This document shows, in pieces, positions 43,342 through 52,760 of a DNA stretch of 64,000 nt (the stretch's first letter is position 1; every line of letters starts with the position of its first letter). The notes beneath the pieces were generated by a model. That model searched no databases, was not told the origin of the DNA, and was given only the letters and a program-made list of their open reading frames with translations. The translations under genes and the position numbers were made by a program. The stretch is taken from positions 10,082,902-10,146,901 of the forward strand of contig NC_087076.1 in NCBI RefSeq assembly GCF_026151205.1. The letters run 5' to 3'. The DNA is from Bolinopsis microptera. Its lineage: Eukaryota; Ctenophora; Tentaculata; Lobata; Bolinopsidae.

Positions 43342-45030
43342 TCAAGCTGACTCCAGTTTCATTTTGTCCACTCCATTTTCGACTGGCTGATATTTCTGGT
43401 TCCCAGCCATCACCTCCACATCGTAAGGAGTTTCAGGGATTCTTTTGCCGGTTGTGTCCGAGAGGAAGAGCACAGCAGTTACATATATAGTGCTGAGGCC
43501 CGCGAACAGTACGAGAGGGACCCTCCTGTCAGTTATATCGTAGAGGAGACTAGTGTAGATACCCAGGAAGCTGCCGACTCTAGCTGCGCTGGAGCACAGG
43601 GACATTATCATTCCCCGGTGGGATGTGGGAGCTAGCTCGCTTGTGTAGAGGTAGTTGATTGCGTAAGCTGCGGATATTGCCATGCTTCCTAATAAGCAGG
43701 CTCCGAACTCCAGGGTCCATCCTTTAACTATCAGCACATCTGGCATGGCAAGGAAGAATAAGAGAATGGCACAGACGAGGAACAGGATGATGGAATGTTT
43801 TCTTCCCATCCAGTTGCAAGCGGGAATGGTTACAGTGATGGCGAGGACTTTCCCTAGAGCTGCAAAGAGGTAACTCGAGTAAAGGTTTGTGGACACCTTT
43901 CCCCAGCCGAAGTCAAAGCCGTAGAAAAGTGTTGCGACGATGAACCAAGACAGCACACACAAGAGGGTTTGCTTTCGAAAAGTTGGATACTTTTTGAAAT
44001 CTTTTATCTGCTCGAAGTAGTTCTGCACCCTGGTCGTGTAGTCTAGATGAATCTTATCCATGCAAATTTCGTTGTTACACAAACGAGAGAAAGCCTCTAG
44101 AATCTTTTTGGCTTCCTCTTCTCGTCCTCTGACCAGAGCAAATCTGGGGGAGATGGGTAATACCAGAAGAGGTATGATGAGAAGAACGTTGAGAGCACCA
44201 GTTGTCACAAATATGTACTTCCAGTACGGGATGAGGTACCCTATCACTATTATAACCAGATATCCAAAACACCATGTCACCAAGATGAGAGGACTGACAG
44301 TGCTTCGAAGATGACTTGGGGAGAATTCAACTACCCAACAGTACACTCCGGTCAGGTTGATGAACATGCCGAGTCCCTGGAGAATCCTAACAGCTAACAT
44401 CACTTCGTAGTGAGGAAACCAAGGGGCTGCGATAGTGGCTGCTGCTGCGATCATATTGCCTGCTATTGCACCATTCTTTCTTCCAAATCTGTCAAAGACC
44501 GCTGTGGAGGAAACTAGCCCAATGAAAGCTCCAATAAAGAAGAAGCTGGACACCACTGAGAGCTTGCTCTCTGACTCACAGTAGATCCCCCAGTCCATAG
44601 AAAAGCTCGTTCTTTCACTTGTCCAGTTGAAGTCTGTCCCAGCCACCAACTGGTTTGTGCACATGGGTTTTGCAGAGTAGAAAGCTTGGGAGTAGTTACT
44701 TTCAGCGAGGAGATTTAAGCATTTCTCCGAGACACAAGTCCACTCCGAGTAAGGAATGAAGCCTGTGAAGATGGTCATGTAAACTTGAGCTGCAGTCTGG
44801 GATGTGGGGGATGCGGCGACGATAAAAAGAAGGACCAGCTTTAGGTTGAGACCGTTGTACATTTTGTCTACAACCTGGTCGATCGTTAGATACTCCTTTT
44901 TTTCTGTTTCGCTTTGTGGTTCTTTCTCGCTTGTTTTTTCATCACCAGCATCAGGTTTGTTCCAGGTCGTCAATCCCATTCCTAGAGTCTGCTGCTCATC
45001 TTGTCCATTTAGTTTCTCAAATGTGCCCAT
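43342..45030 (-). CDS. SLC22-type organic ion/carnitine transporter, copy 1 (562 aa)
   Basis: Intronless ORF from ATG at 45030. A major-facilitator protein with about 12 membrane segments. The large extracellular loop between TM1 and TM2 carries several Cys and N-glycosylation sites (NYSQ, NWTS), an SLC22 hallmark. It has the DRFGRKNG MFS loop, PISPRFALVRGREEEA in the TM6-TM7 loop and YLYTSELAPTSHRG. The C-terminal tail ends YQPVENGVDKMKLESA. Substrate cannot be read off; SLC22 members carry organic cations, anions or carnitine. It is head-to-head with copy 2, 6.1 kb away. Compared with copy 2 it has ~17 extra N-terminal residues. Confidence 0.9.
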   Translation of the reverse strand: MGTFEKLNGQDEQQTLGMGLTTWNKPDAGDEKTSEKEPQSETEKKEYLTIDQVVDKMYNGLNLKLVLLFIVAASPTSQTAAQVYMTIFTGFIPYSEWTCVSEKCLNLLAESNYSQAFYSAKPMCTNQLVAGTDFNWTSERTSFSMDWGIYCESESKLSVVSSFFFIGAFIGLVSSTAVFDRFGRKNGAIAGNMIAAAATIAAPWFPHYEVMLAVRILQGLGMFINLTGVYCWVVEFSPSHLRSTVSPLILVTWCFGYLVIIVIGYLIPYWKYIFVTTGALNVLLIIPLLVLPISPRFALVRGREEEAKKILEAFSRLCNNEICMDKIHLDYTTRVQNYFEQIKDFKKYPTFRKQTLLCVLSWFIVATLFYGFDFGWGKVSTNLYSSYLFAALGKVLAITVTIPACNWMGRKHSIILFLVCAILLFFLAMPDVLIVKGWTLEFGACLLGSMAISAAYAINYLYTSELAPTSHRGMIMSLCSSAARVGSFLGIYTSLLYDITDRRVPLVLFAGLSTIYVTAVLFLSDTTGKRIPETPYDVEVMAGNQKYQPVENGVDKMKLESA

Positions 45031-45102
45031 ACCTGATTTTAATGATGATTGATCATAATTGTTTTATACACAAAACGTTGCAAACTTTAAATGTTGTAAA
45101 TA

Positions 45103-45264
45103 CAGTAAAACCCCGATTTACTGTAGAGTTTGGAGAAGGGCTACATTTGCGGTAAATAGGGGTCCGCGGTAAAACAGGGTTTTGTTCGTTTACATTATGC
45201 ATGTTACTAGCCCTATTTGGGGAATGGAAACGGTCGCCCGTCGCGGTAAATAGGGGTTTTACTG
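45103..45264. mobile_element. 162 bp mini-transposon with CAGTAAAACCCC ends (pogo/Tc1-like)
   Basis: Starts CAGTAAAACCCCGATTTACT, ends with the inverse (TAAATAGGGGTTTTACTG), and is flanked by TA on both sides. TA duplication and CAG-starting ends suit pogo/Tigger-type elements. Internal GGTAAATAGGGG phrases repeat the terminal motif. It lies ~70 bp upstream of the SLC22 copy 1 start codon. Confidence 0.8.
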
Positions 45265-45540
45265 TATACGAATTGTCGACAGAGAAAATAAATAAAGTGG
45301 TTTAAATATATACCTCTTTATGTCTCGGTAACTATGGATACGAATGTCTTAATTCTCAATTTAAGGTGAATAATGTGGTTTGAGAAACATACAATAATCC
45401 AAAAATTAAAAAAGACGAAAATTTTTATAAAAGAATTCAACGATTTTTCCAGTATTTGACCAAATCTGTCAAAAACTGGGATTACTTTGTTTTCTCCTTT
45501 TTCCTTCTCCTCGATCTAAATAAATAATTCTGTGAAATTC

Positions 45541-46146
45541 GGAACCCGGTCTGGGGGCCTAACTGTACGCTTGGCCTAAATGGACTAACCTAGTACCTAA
45601 GTATACTGAAAAAAAAAGTAAAAAACGGACGAATGGCCTAATCCTAATTTAGAACCGATTTTAGGCCATCAGTCCACTTAAGGTCTCTTGGCCTAACTGA
45701 ACTGAGTGATGTGACCCGTACGTGATGTGACTTTTCTCTGCTGCTTTTCTCTTCATGGTCTGCTTGGCAATGTGGACTGCATGTTGCACCCCGTGTGAGT
45801 GGACGGGGATACGAGAGACAAGCTGTTTGTCGACAGTAGTGATCCTGGCACCGCATCCAGTCCTGAAAAGGGCACACCTCCAGTAGACGGATTCGTTCTT
45901 TTTTCTGTTGAGGATGAGTCGGAAGCTGTTGATGATAGGGTTTTCGGATCCAGCGCAGCGTCCAGGAATGAATAAAAGATCAGTTGCCATGATTGATATT
46001 GATGATGACTCTGAAAACAGCTGACTAAAGTAAAATTAGGCCATCAGACCTCAAAACAGTTGCTTGACCTAACTGGTTTAATGGCCTAATTCATAGTTTT
46101 AGGCGTTAGGCCAGCAGTCCCTAGTTAGGCCAAAAGACCTAGTATC
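45541..46146 (-). mobile_element. 606 bp FLYWCH-MULE derivative with 9 bp target duplication
   Basis: GTGAAATTC occurs on both sides (45532-45540 and 46147-46155), the 9 bp duplication typical of Mutator-like elements. The ends share GGTCT...GGCCTAACT as inverted repeats. Subterminal regions carry many GGCCTAA/TTAGGCC phrases. The transposase is deleted but an intact FLYWCH ORF remains inside (45990-45661). Confidence 0.85.
45661..45990 (-). CDS. FLYWCH-only protein from the MULE derivative (109 aa)
   Basis: ATG-initiated ORF with MATDLLFIPGRCAGSENPI, YWRCALFRTGCGARI and SRIPVHSHGVQHA: a complete FLYWCH zinc domain (C-C-H-H) similar to the N-terminus at 36850. A Lys/Arg-rich stretch (KQTMKRKAAEKS) follows, then 30 unrelated residues. 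The catalytic part is absent. It would encode a stand-alone DNA-binding domain. Whether it is expressed is unknown. Confidence 0.7.
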   Translation of the reverse strand: MATDLLFIPGRCAGSENPIINSFRLILNRKKNESVYWRCALFRTGCGARITTVDKQLVSRIPVHSHGVQHAVHIAKQTMKRKAAEKSHITYGSHHSVQLGQETLSGLMA

Positions 46147-46155
46147 GTGAAATTC

Positions 46156-48420
46156 ATGCGTAATCGGACAATACGAAGTAATCAAATGAGATAATACGAA
46201 TTTTATGAAGTTCCATTGGCCTGGGCTATCCTACTAGACATTAATTAAATCTCGCATTAGTGTTTTTATTTATGATTTTTAGGTGATCTGTTTCTTACTT
46301 GCCTTAATTTAACACGAAATGAAAAATAAGTACCAGCAATATTTTGGGTCTTTGATGTATTTTACTTTGATATATTTTACTTTGATTTAAAATTTTGAGG
46401 TATTAGATCATTGCATTCGTTAGAAGAACATTACGGAACATGGCCTCATCCTAAAATACCGTATAATATTCATCGGTTGAAGGACTGAAGCGTTTGGTAG
46501 TAATGAACTTGATTTGCAGAGGTGTACGCAGGGGCTACAAGTTACTTTTATTAACACATCTTATCATCAGGCACGCGACCTGATTAATTAAAAGCTGTCC
46601 AGGTAGCCGTACTCTAAATATATTCACGTGAATATATTAACCATCACAAACAATAGACCTAATCTAGCCGTCCTAATTTGCACAATACTCCCTAAACGCT
46701 GCAGGCCACCTCATCCTGAGGAAACAATTAAACCTTAGATTATAACTTTGAATAAGTGCTGGAAAGCAGGAATTTTCGGAGCTTTATTCCACAGAATTTC
46801 GCAAGATTTCTCGGTGGCAACACTTCGACGGTTGTAAGGGTTAAAGTGCGGAAATTTTGGTAGACCAATTGGCGGTCGAGCGTCCTTACTGATCATCCCT
46901 AAACAGTAAACAAACATATGAAGTAACAACTTGTTGAAAGTCAAGGACTGTTCCATCTTTGATTATAAGAATACGAGAGTGCGTGTGGTTGTTTAGGGTG
47001 ATTCCCACGTCACACCAGTCGCGAATACTGTGCTAGTAATATTCAAGTCATCAAATTGACGTTTTAAATCATTATACTAAAGACCATATTATAATCAGTT
47101 TAAACTTCTATCAGCAAGTTAATTCACTCGTTTTTATCAGTTTTTAATCTTCATACTAATCGTGATGATAATTATACGGAAACTTATCGATATTAATCTC
47201 CTGGACTGACTACCTTATTTGTCACGTGGTTCAAGCTCAAAACTATGTTAGTTATAATTATGTAAGCGAAAAGTAATTTGTTCATCATGTATACACTCAT
47301 ATCCAACAAAGCACCTATAGATTAAATTTGATTATCTTGACTTAAAACTCCAAAAAGTAGCTTCGACCAGCAGTCAGCACGAATCTGTGAATATCATTTT
47401 TGGAAGAACACAGCAGAGAACAACACGGGAGAACCTATCAGTGCAATAAAACACCTACAATCCTGGTCACCCCTGGTAAATGGTTAGTCTTTAATAATTC
47501 AGCTACGTTCATGACTGTCTACTAAGTGCTTAATAAAAATTAATAAACTGTAACTTAGATTCTTTGATCTAAATATAGTCAGTCAATAGTATCTTGGATA
47601 CTATTGACTGAGTCTTGATTACAATTAAACTATTATATAACGTTTCGAAAATCATTTTATAGGTTCAAAAACCATATAAAAGCTCACTTTCCAAAATTAA
47701 ATCTTGTACATCAATTATTTTTATTGGTGAAGTCTCGTGAATCCATTGGTGCCATCTATTCAGAAGTATTTTTTAAACGATGACAAGCCAGGAGTGGCTC
47801 TTATCATTGCGTCGAAACGGTCCAATGGTACCAGCCGGGAAAGATTCCACATGATACGGCGCCAATGTGTGGTCATCGGTACCAATGGTATTATTGCAAT
47901 CTGGCTACCATCAGTGCCAAATGATAAAATTCTAATTATAAGTGCCATTAGTACGGACGACGTGTACCTTCACTACCAATGGTGTAAGTTGTAAAGTTGA
48001 TTAAATTTTGCAGCTCGATTTAAAACTGATGGCCCCGCTAATCACGGCATCATCTGAGCCTCATCTGAACAGGGAGTTACCCAGATTATAGAGTTAGGGA
48101 TCCTTCACATATTAGTATTACGTCAGACATTTTTTTGTTAATTTAACACCCCTCCCCTCCTTCCAGCAACAGTTGAACGTCTCCATTGATAATGTCAGTA
48201 TATGCCAAAACCCTAATAATAATTCTTCAACCCCCTATTTATTAGAGATTATTATTATTTCATGTATAATCGAAACAATATCAAATGTACCATTATGATT
48301 TCCTTAAGTCAGAAACTCAAATTTGCCGTTCAATTTCTATACCGAATCCTAACAATCGTTTTCAAAATTGTATATTAAGTTATAAATCTTAACCTTCCCT
48401 CTGTTACCAACCCATCACTC
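46156..48420. other. Region without recognised genes
   Basis: Includes a perfect 22 bp palindrome AATATATTCAC/GTGAATATATT (46617-46638) and a strong hairpin at 47580-47610 (14 bp stem CAGTCAATAGTATC, TTG loop). The ORF at 47737-47994 is odd in that CCAATGGTA-type phrases recur within it. No family is recognised, and it may be repeat-derived. Confidence 0.4.
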
Positions 48421-48424
48421 TCGC

Positions 48425-48812
48425 ACTTAGGTTGAGTATGTAATCCCTCTCCCTCTTAGGTTGAGTATGTAATCCCTCTCCCTCTTAGGTTGAGTATGTA
48501 ATCCATCTCCCACTAAGGTTGAGTATGTCACCCCTCTCCCACTTAGGTTGAGTATGTAATCCCTCTCCCTCTTAGACTTAGGTTGAGTATGTAATCCCTC
48601 TCCCTCTTAAACTTAGGTTGAGTATGTCATCCTTCTCCCACTTAGGTTGAGTATGTAATCCCTCTCCCACTTAGGTTGAGTATGTAATCCCTCTCCCTCT
48701 TAGGTTGAGTATGTAATCCCTCTCCCTCTTAGACTTAGGTTGAGTATGTAATCCCTCTCCCTCTCCCTCTTAGGTTGAGCATGTCATCCCTCTCCCACTT
48801 AGGTTGAGTATT
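48425..48812. repeat. Minisatellite, ~29 bp unit
   Basis: About thirteen units of TTAGGTTGAGTATGTAATCC followed by CTCTCCCTC, with variant units ending CTCCCAC and some carrying a short TTAGAC or TTAAAC insertion. Variant units cluster, which points to unequal exchange or slippage. Confidence 0.92.
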
Positions 48813-50100
48813 TGTGGACGATCTCGATCCTTTAATATATAAATGTAATCCAATCTTTTCCTGGCTCCAAATTTTAATTGCTTAACATACAATACTAATA
48901 CCATTTTAGTAGCGTTTATTGATCAACAATGCACTGAGGAACGACGGACGTTATGACGAGTATCTCTAGTCTCTTAGGAGTACCAAAGTGGTGTTAATTT
49001 AACACTTGTGATCCGCATCCAGTTTTAGTCGATTAGAAGTAAAAACAAAAGTCGGTGGCAATCCTTAATTCATCGGCACTACTTATATCACTTTGGAAGA
49101 CAAATGGCAGTAAAGTAGAATCCTGATGTACCAATAGTTGGCATAGCTGTCTTCTTAATTATGCCATAAATCAGTTATGACACGCAAATTAGGTGTTGGT
49201 GCCATTGTTCGACTTACGACTGGAAGAATAGACTTGCCATTGGCATTTGGCGATAGTGCGTTTTTATAAAGTCATAGGGCCATTTTATGCAACTATGTGC
49301 AATTGGTGGTAGTAACTTTGAACTTATTCCTTTGAATCATGGCAAATTGGTGGAAAAAAGTTTTACAAGAAAGTTTAAAGCTTGATATCCTAAATTCATT
49401 CCTAGTTAAGTTAAGATAAAATGTTAAAATTCAATCTAATCCAGTATAATCATTTGATTTTGTTACCACGGCTATTGTTCATTCGTTCATTTACTAAACT
49501 CGGTATGATTTTATCATTACTCTAATTTCGTTATATTTGGCGACGGCAACTTAAAACACACTTTGATGATTAGCCAAAAATGAAAAGAATGAACATTTTT
49601 GCAGGAATAAATTAAATTTCAGTAAAATTTAATGACTCAGCAGATTTTTGTCGAACCTTCTCTAGGCCCTTCTAGGTTTATAAGGTTAACGGTTAATTAT
49701 TTCTCCACACATCAATCCGTGATAATTATAGATAACCGACAAAGCATTGAACAGTGCCTACTGCATGCAGTGTTCACCGTACAACTAGACCTTCTCATTT
49801 CAAAAATGGTCCCGCATGTAAGAGCCGTTATTGGTTGCCATAAGAATTTTAATTGATTCGCGTGCCGATCGAACACGTACTAAAAAAGGCGTGACAGTCT
49901 GTATTAATCCCGTACGCAACAAATTTAAATTTACTGCTGTCCGTCTAGTACCAAAATTACTTATTTCTCATCTCGTTATTTCTGATTAAGCAGCTACTAT
50001 TTCTCTCTGATCGGTAACCAAAACTGTTACTACTCGTAACAGCATACGTTCTTATAAAACCATAACATAAGTTGTAACGATTATAATATAAAAGATACAA
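48813..50100. other. No gene recognised
   Basis: AT-rich sequence. GCCATTGG-type phrases recur around 49100-49250. Nothing coding. Confidence 0.35.
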
Positions 50101-50129
50101 ATTATTGCGATAATTTTGCCCCCTTTGTT

Positions 50130-50392
50130 ATTTACAGGAAGCCAAGGAATTGTCCAATGACTGTTAGGGTTGTGTGCCAGTAGTCGACAGTGTCAGTAAC
50201 CATTTTAGCTAGTGCTACTCTTGTGACTTCTTATTCAGGTCGGATTCAACTACAGATCACGGCTTTCATATCATTTTGTTGAGTGGAGCATGGCATGATT
50301 CATAAGCTTCCCTAAGAATTTACGGTACATGTCGGGGTTCGAACCGGCAACCTATCAATTATAACTTGTGGAGACTGCCAAAACACCACCCA
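50130..50392 (-). repeat. tRNA-derived SINE, second copy
   Basis: Minus strand: a tRNA-like head with B-box GGTTCGAACCC (50333-50343), a body, and a tail near GGCTTCCTGTAAATAAC at ~50140. Same plan as 42640-42893 with low overall identity; the A-box is decayed. Confidence 0.55.
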
Positions 50393-51134
50393 TTATTATG
50401 ACGTAATTTGTATGCGATAGTAATGTCAGTTACAACCTTAAGAATAGACGAGTTTTTGATTTATTTATATCCCTCACAAACGATCAAATCGGTCGCTCTA
50501 ATTATAATTAATAAAGTAGGCGGGTTCGTAAAAAATTCCGGCCAATTACTGAACGTAATCATAAACATGCGACTTTTAATTTGAAACTGGGATCCTGAAG
50601 ATGAATGGTAGAAGACAACAATGAGATCCGGGCTCAATCTGGTGGCAACGTTTTCAGCCATTTTAACAATTACCAGTTATGGAGATATACTTAAACGCAT
50701 TATCATTTGGTAATGCGTTGAAATTGTTTTGTCGTTCCTGAGGATCAAGACTGATATTGATCTATCTCCTCTCCTGATTCAACATAACCTAATGTAGAGA
50801 AAAATAGCCTTTTAATTATCGACTCTATTGTAATTTTTATTGCAAATTACACGTAAGAATGCAAAAAATATGAAGCAAAATATGTGATTCTGTAATCTGT
50901 ACCACTTATGGATGGTATCACTGGAACCCAGTGGAGCCCAACCTCATTATTTAGAGAAGCGCTTCCTGCGCCTCACCTTTATTGACAAGCACGCTTGTAA
51001 TTACTTTCAATTCTTTTTAGCTGAATGCGATTCAATAAATATTTCAAGTAAACAGCATTGTTGATTAGTATTACAAATACAATCCCTCCTGAACAAGGAT
51101 ATCGTAAAATATTAAAACATATTTAACACTAGGA
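50393..51134. other. SLC22 copy 2 upstream region
   Basis: No gene. ACACTAGGAATGGG just at the start codon still aligns with ACTCTAGGAATGGG of copy 1, so homology extends a few codons upstream of the ATG. Beyond that the two upstream regions look unrelated. Confidence 0.4.
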
Positions 51135-52760
51135 ATGGGCCTGGCTACCTGGGAAAAGCTTGATGCTGGCGATGAAAAGACAGAGGAGACGAAGAAGGAA
51201 TCCCTAACGATAGATCAGGTAGTTGATAAGATATACAAAGGTATAAACATCAAGCTACTTCTCGTCTTCATCGCAGCAACTGGAACTAACACCCAGACCG
51301 CAGCTCAAGTTTACATGACCATCTTCACAGGCTTCATTCCTTACTCGGAGTGGACTTGTGTCTCGGAGAAATGCTTAAATCTCTTCGCTGAAAGTAACTT
51401 CTCTCAGGCTTTCTACACCGCAAAACCCATGTGCACAAACCAGTTGGTGGCAGGCACAGACTTCAACTGGACAAGTGAAAGAACGAGCTTTTCTATGGAC
51501 TGGGGGATCTACTGTGAGTCAGAGAGCAAGCTCTCAGTGGTGTCCAGCTTCTTCTTTATTGGAGCTTTCATTGGGCTAGTTTCCTCCACAGCGGTCTTTG
51601 ACAGATTTGGAAGAAAGAAGGGGGCCGTAATTGGAAACTTTATAGCAGGTATAGCGACTATTTGCGCCACATGGTGTCCGTCCTATGAGGTCATGCTGGC
51701 TGTTAGAGTTCTCCAAGGGATCGGTATGTTCATGAATCTGACAGGAATATATTGCTGGGCAGTAGAATTTTCCCCGACCTATCTCAGAGGTTCTCTTAGC
51801 GCTTTCATACTGATCATGTGGTCGGTCGGGTATGTAATTATAGTGCTTATTGGCTATCTCATTCCGTACTGGAGATACATATTTTTGGTGACTGGAGCCC
51901 TTAACTTCGTCCTCCTCATACCCATACTTTTTATTTTTCCCATATCTCCCAGATATGCTCTTGTCAGAGGGCGAGAGGAAGAGGCTAAAAGAATTCTGAA
52001 GTCCTTTTCACAAGTGTGTGACAACGAGAAAGCTCTAGATATGGACCGAGTGGAACTAATCTACACAACGAGAGTGCAAAACTTTTTCGAACAGTTCAGA
52101 GACTTTAAGGAGTATCCTAGCCTGCGAAAACAAACTCTCCTTTGTTTTATATGCTGGTTTGCCGTTGCGTTCCTTTTCTACGGGTTCGACTTCGGCTGGG
52201 GAAAGATATCTAAAGACCTGTATACTAGCTACCTCTTTGCTGCCCTAGGAAAAGTTTTAAGTTTCGCCATAACCATCCCCGCTTGCCACTTCCTGGGACG
52301 AAAAAGAGCTGTCCAATTCTTTCTGATGTTTGGCATCATATTCTTCTTCTTGGCCATGACAGACGTGCAGATCACAGAAGAATGGACGCTGGAGTTTGCA
52401 GCGTGCCTGGTAGGCAGCATAGTCACCTCCTCTGCCTATGCCATCAACTACCTCTACACAAGCGAGCTTGCTCCTACCACTCACCGAGGTACGGTCATGT
52501 CTCTGAGCTCTAGCTGCGCAAGAATAGGGAGCTTCAGTGGCATATACACCACCCTCCTATACGACATCACAGATAGAAGAGTACCTTTGGCACTGTTTGC
52601 TGGAATGACCATTGTGTACATGGTGGCTGTGTCATTCCTCAACGACACTACCGGCAAGAACATTCCTGAAACTCCCTACGATGTGGAGGTGCTGGCCGGG
52701 AACGAGAAATATCAGCCAGTCGAAAATGGAGTGGACAAAATGAAACTGGAGACAGCTTGA
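51135..52760 (+). CDS. SLC22-type organic ion/carnitine transporter, copy 2 (541 aa)
   Basis: Intronless paralogue of 43342-45030 in divergent orientation. Same layout: TM1, a Cys-rich glycosylated loop (NFSQ, NWTS), DRFGRKKG, PISPRYALVRGREEEA, ELAPTTHRG and the tail YQPVENGVDKMKLETA. It starts at the Met aligned with Met18 of copy 1. Amino-acid identity is high overall, but DNA identity is very uneven: 51456-51619 is identical to copy 1, whereas sequence just downstream is only moderately similar. No defects are visible, so it is probably functional. Confidence 0.9.
   Translation: MGLATWEKLDAGDEKTEETKKESLTIDQVVDKIYKGINIKLLLVFIAATGTNTQTAAQVYMTIFTGFIPYSEWTCVSEKCLNLFAESNFSQAFYTAKPMCTNQLVAGTDFNWTSERTSFSMDWGIYCESESKLSVVSSFFFIGAFIGLVSSTAVFDRFGRKKGAVIGNFIAGIATICATWCPSYEVMLAVRVLQGIGMFMNLTGIYCWAVEFSPTYLRGSLSAFILIMWSVGYVIIVLIGYLIPYWRYIFLVTGALNFVLLIPILFIFPISPRYALVRGREEEAKRILKSFSQVCDNEKALDMDRVELIYTTRVQNFFEQFRDFKEYPSLRKQTLLCFICWFAVAFLFYGFDFGWGKISKDLYTSYLFAALGKVLSFAITIPACHFLGRKRAVQFFLMFGIIFFFLAMTDVQITEEWTLEFAACLVGSIVTSSAYAINYLYTSELAPTTHRGTVMSLSSSCARIGSFSGIYTTLLYDITDRRVPLALFAGMTIVYMVAVSFLNDTTGKNIPETPYDVEVLAGNEKYQPVENGVDKMKLETA

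Noticed and set aside
48425-48812. CRISPR array
   Set aside because: There are no unique spacers between repeats; it is a simple tandem minisatellite in a eukaryotic genome.
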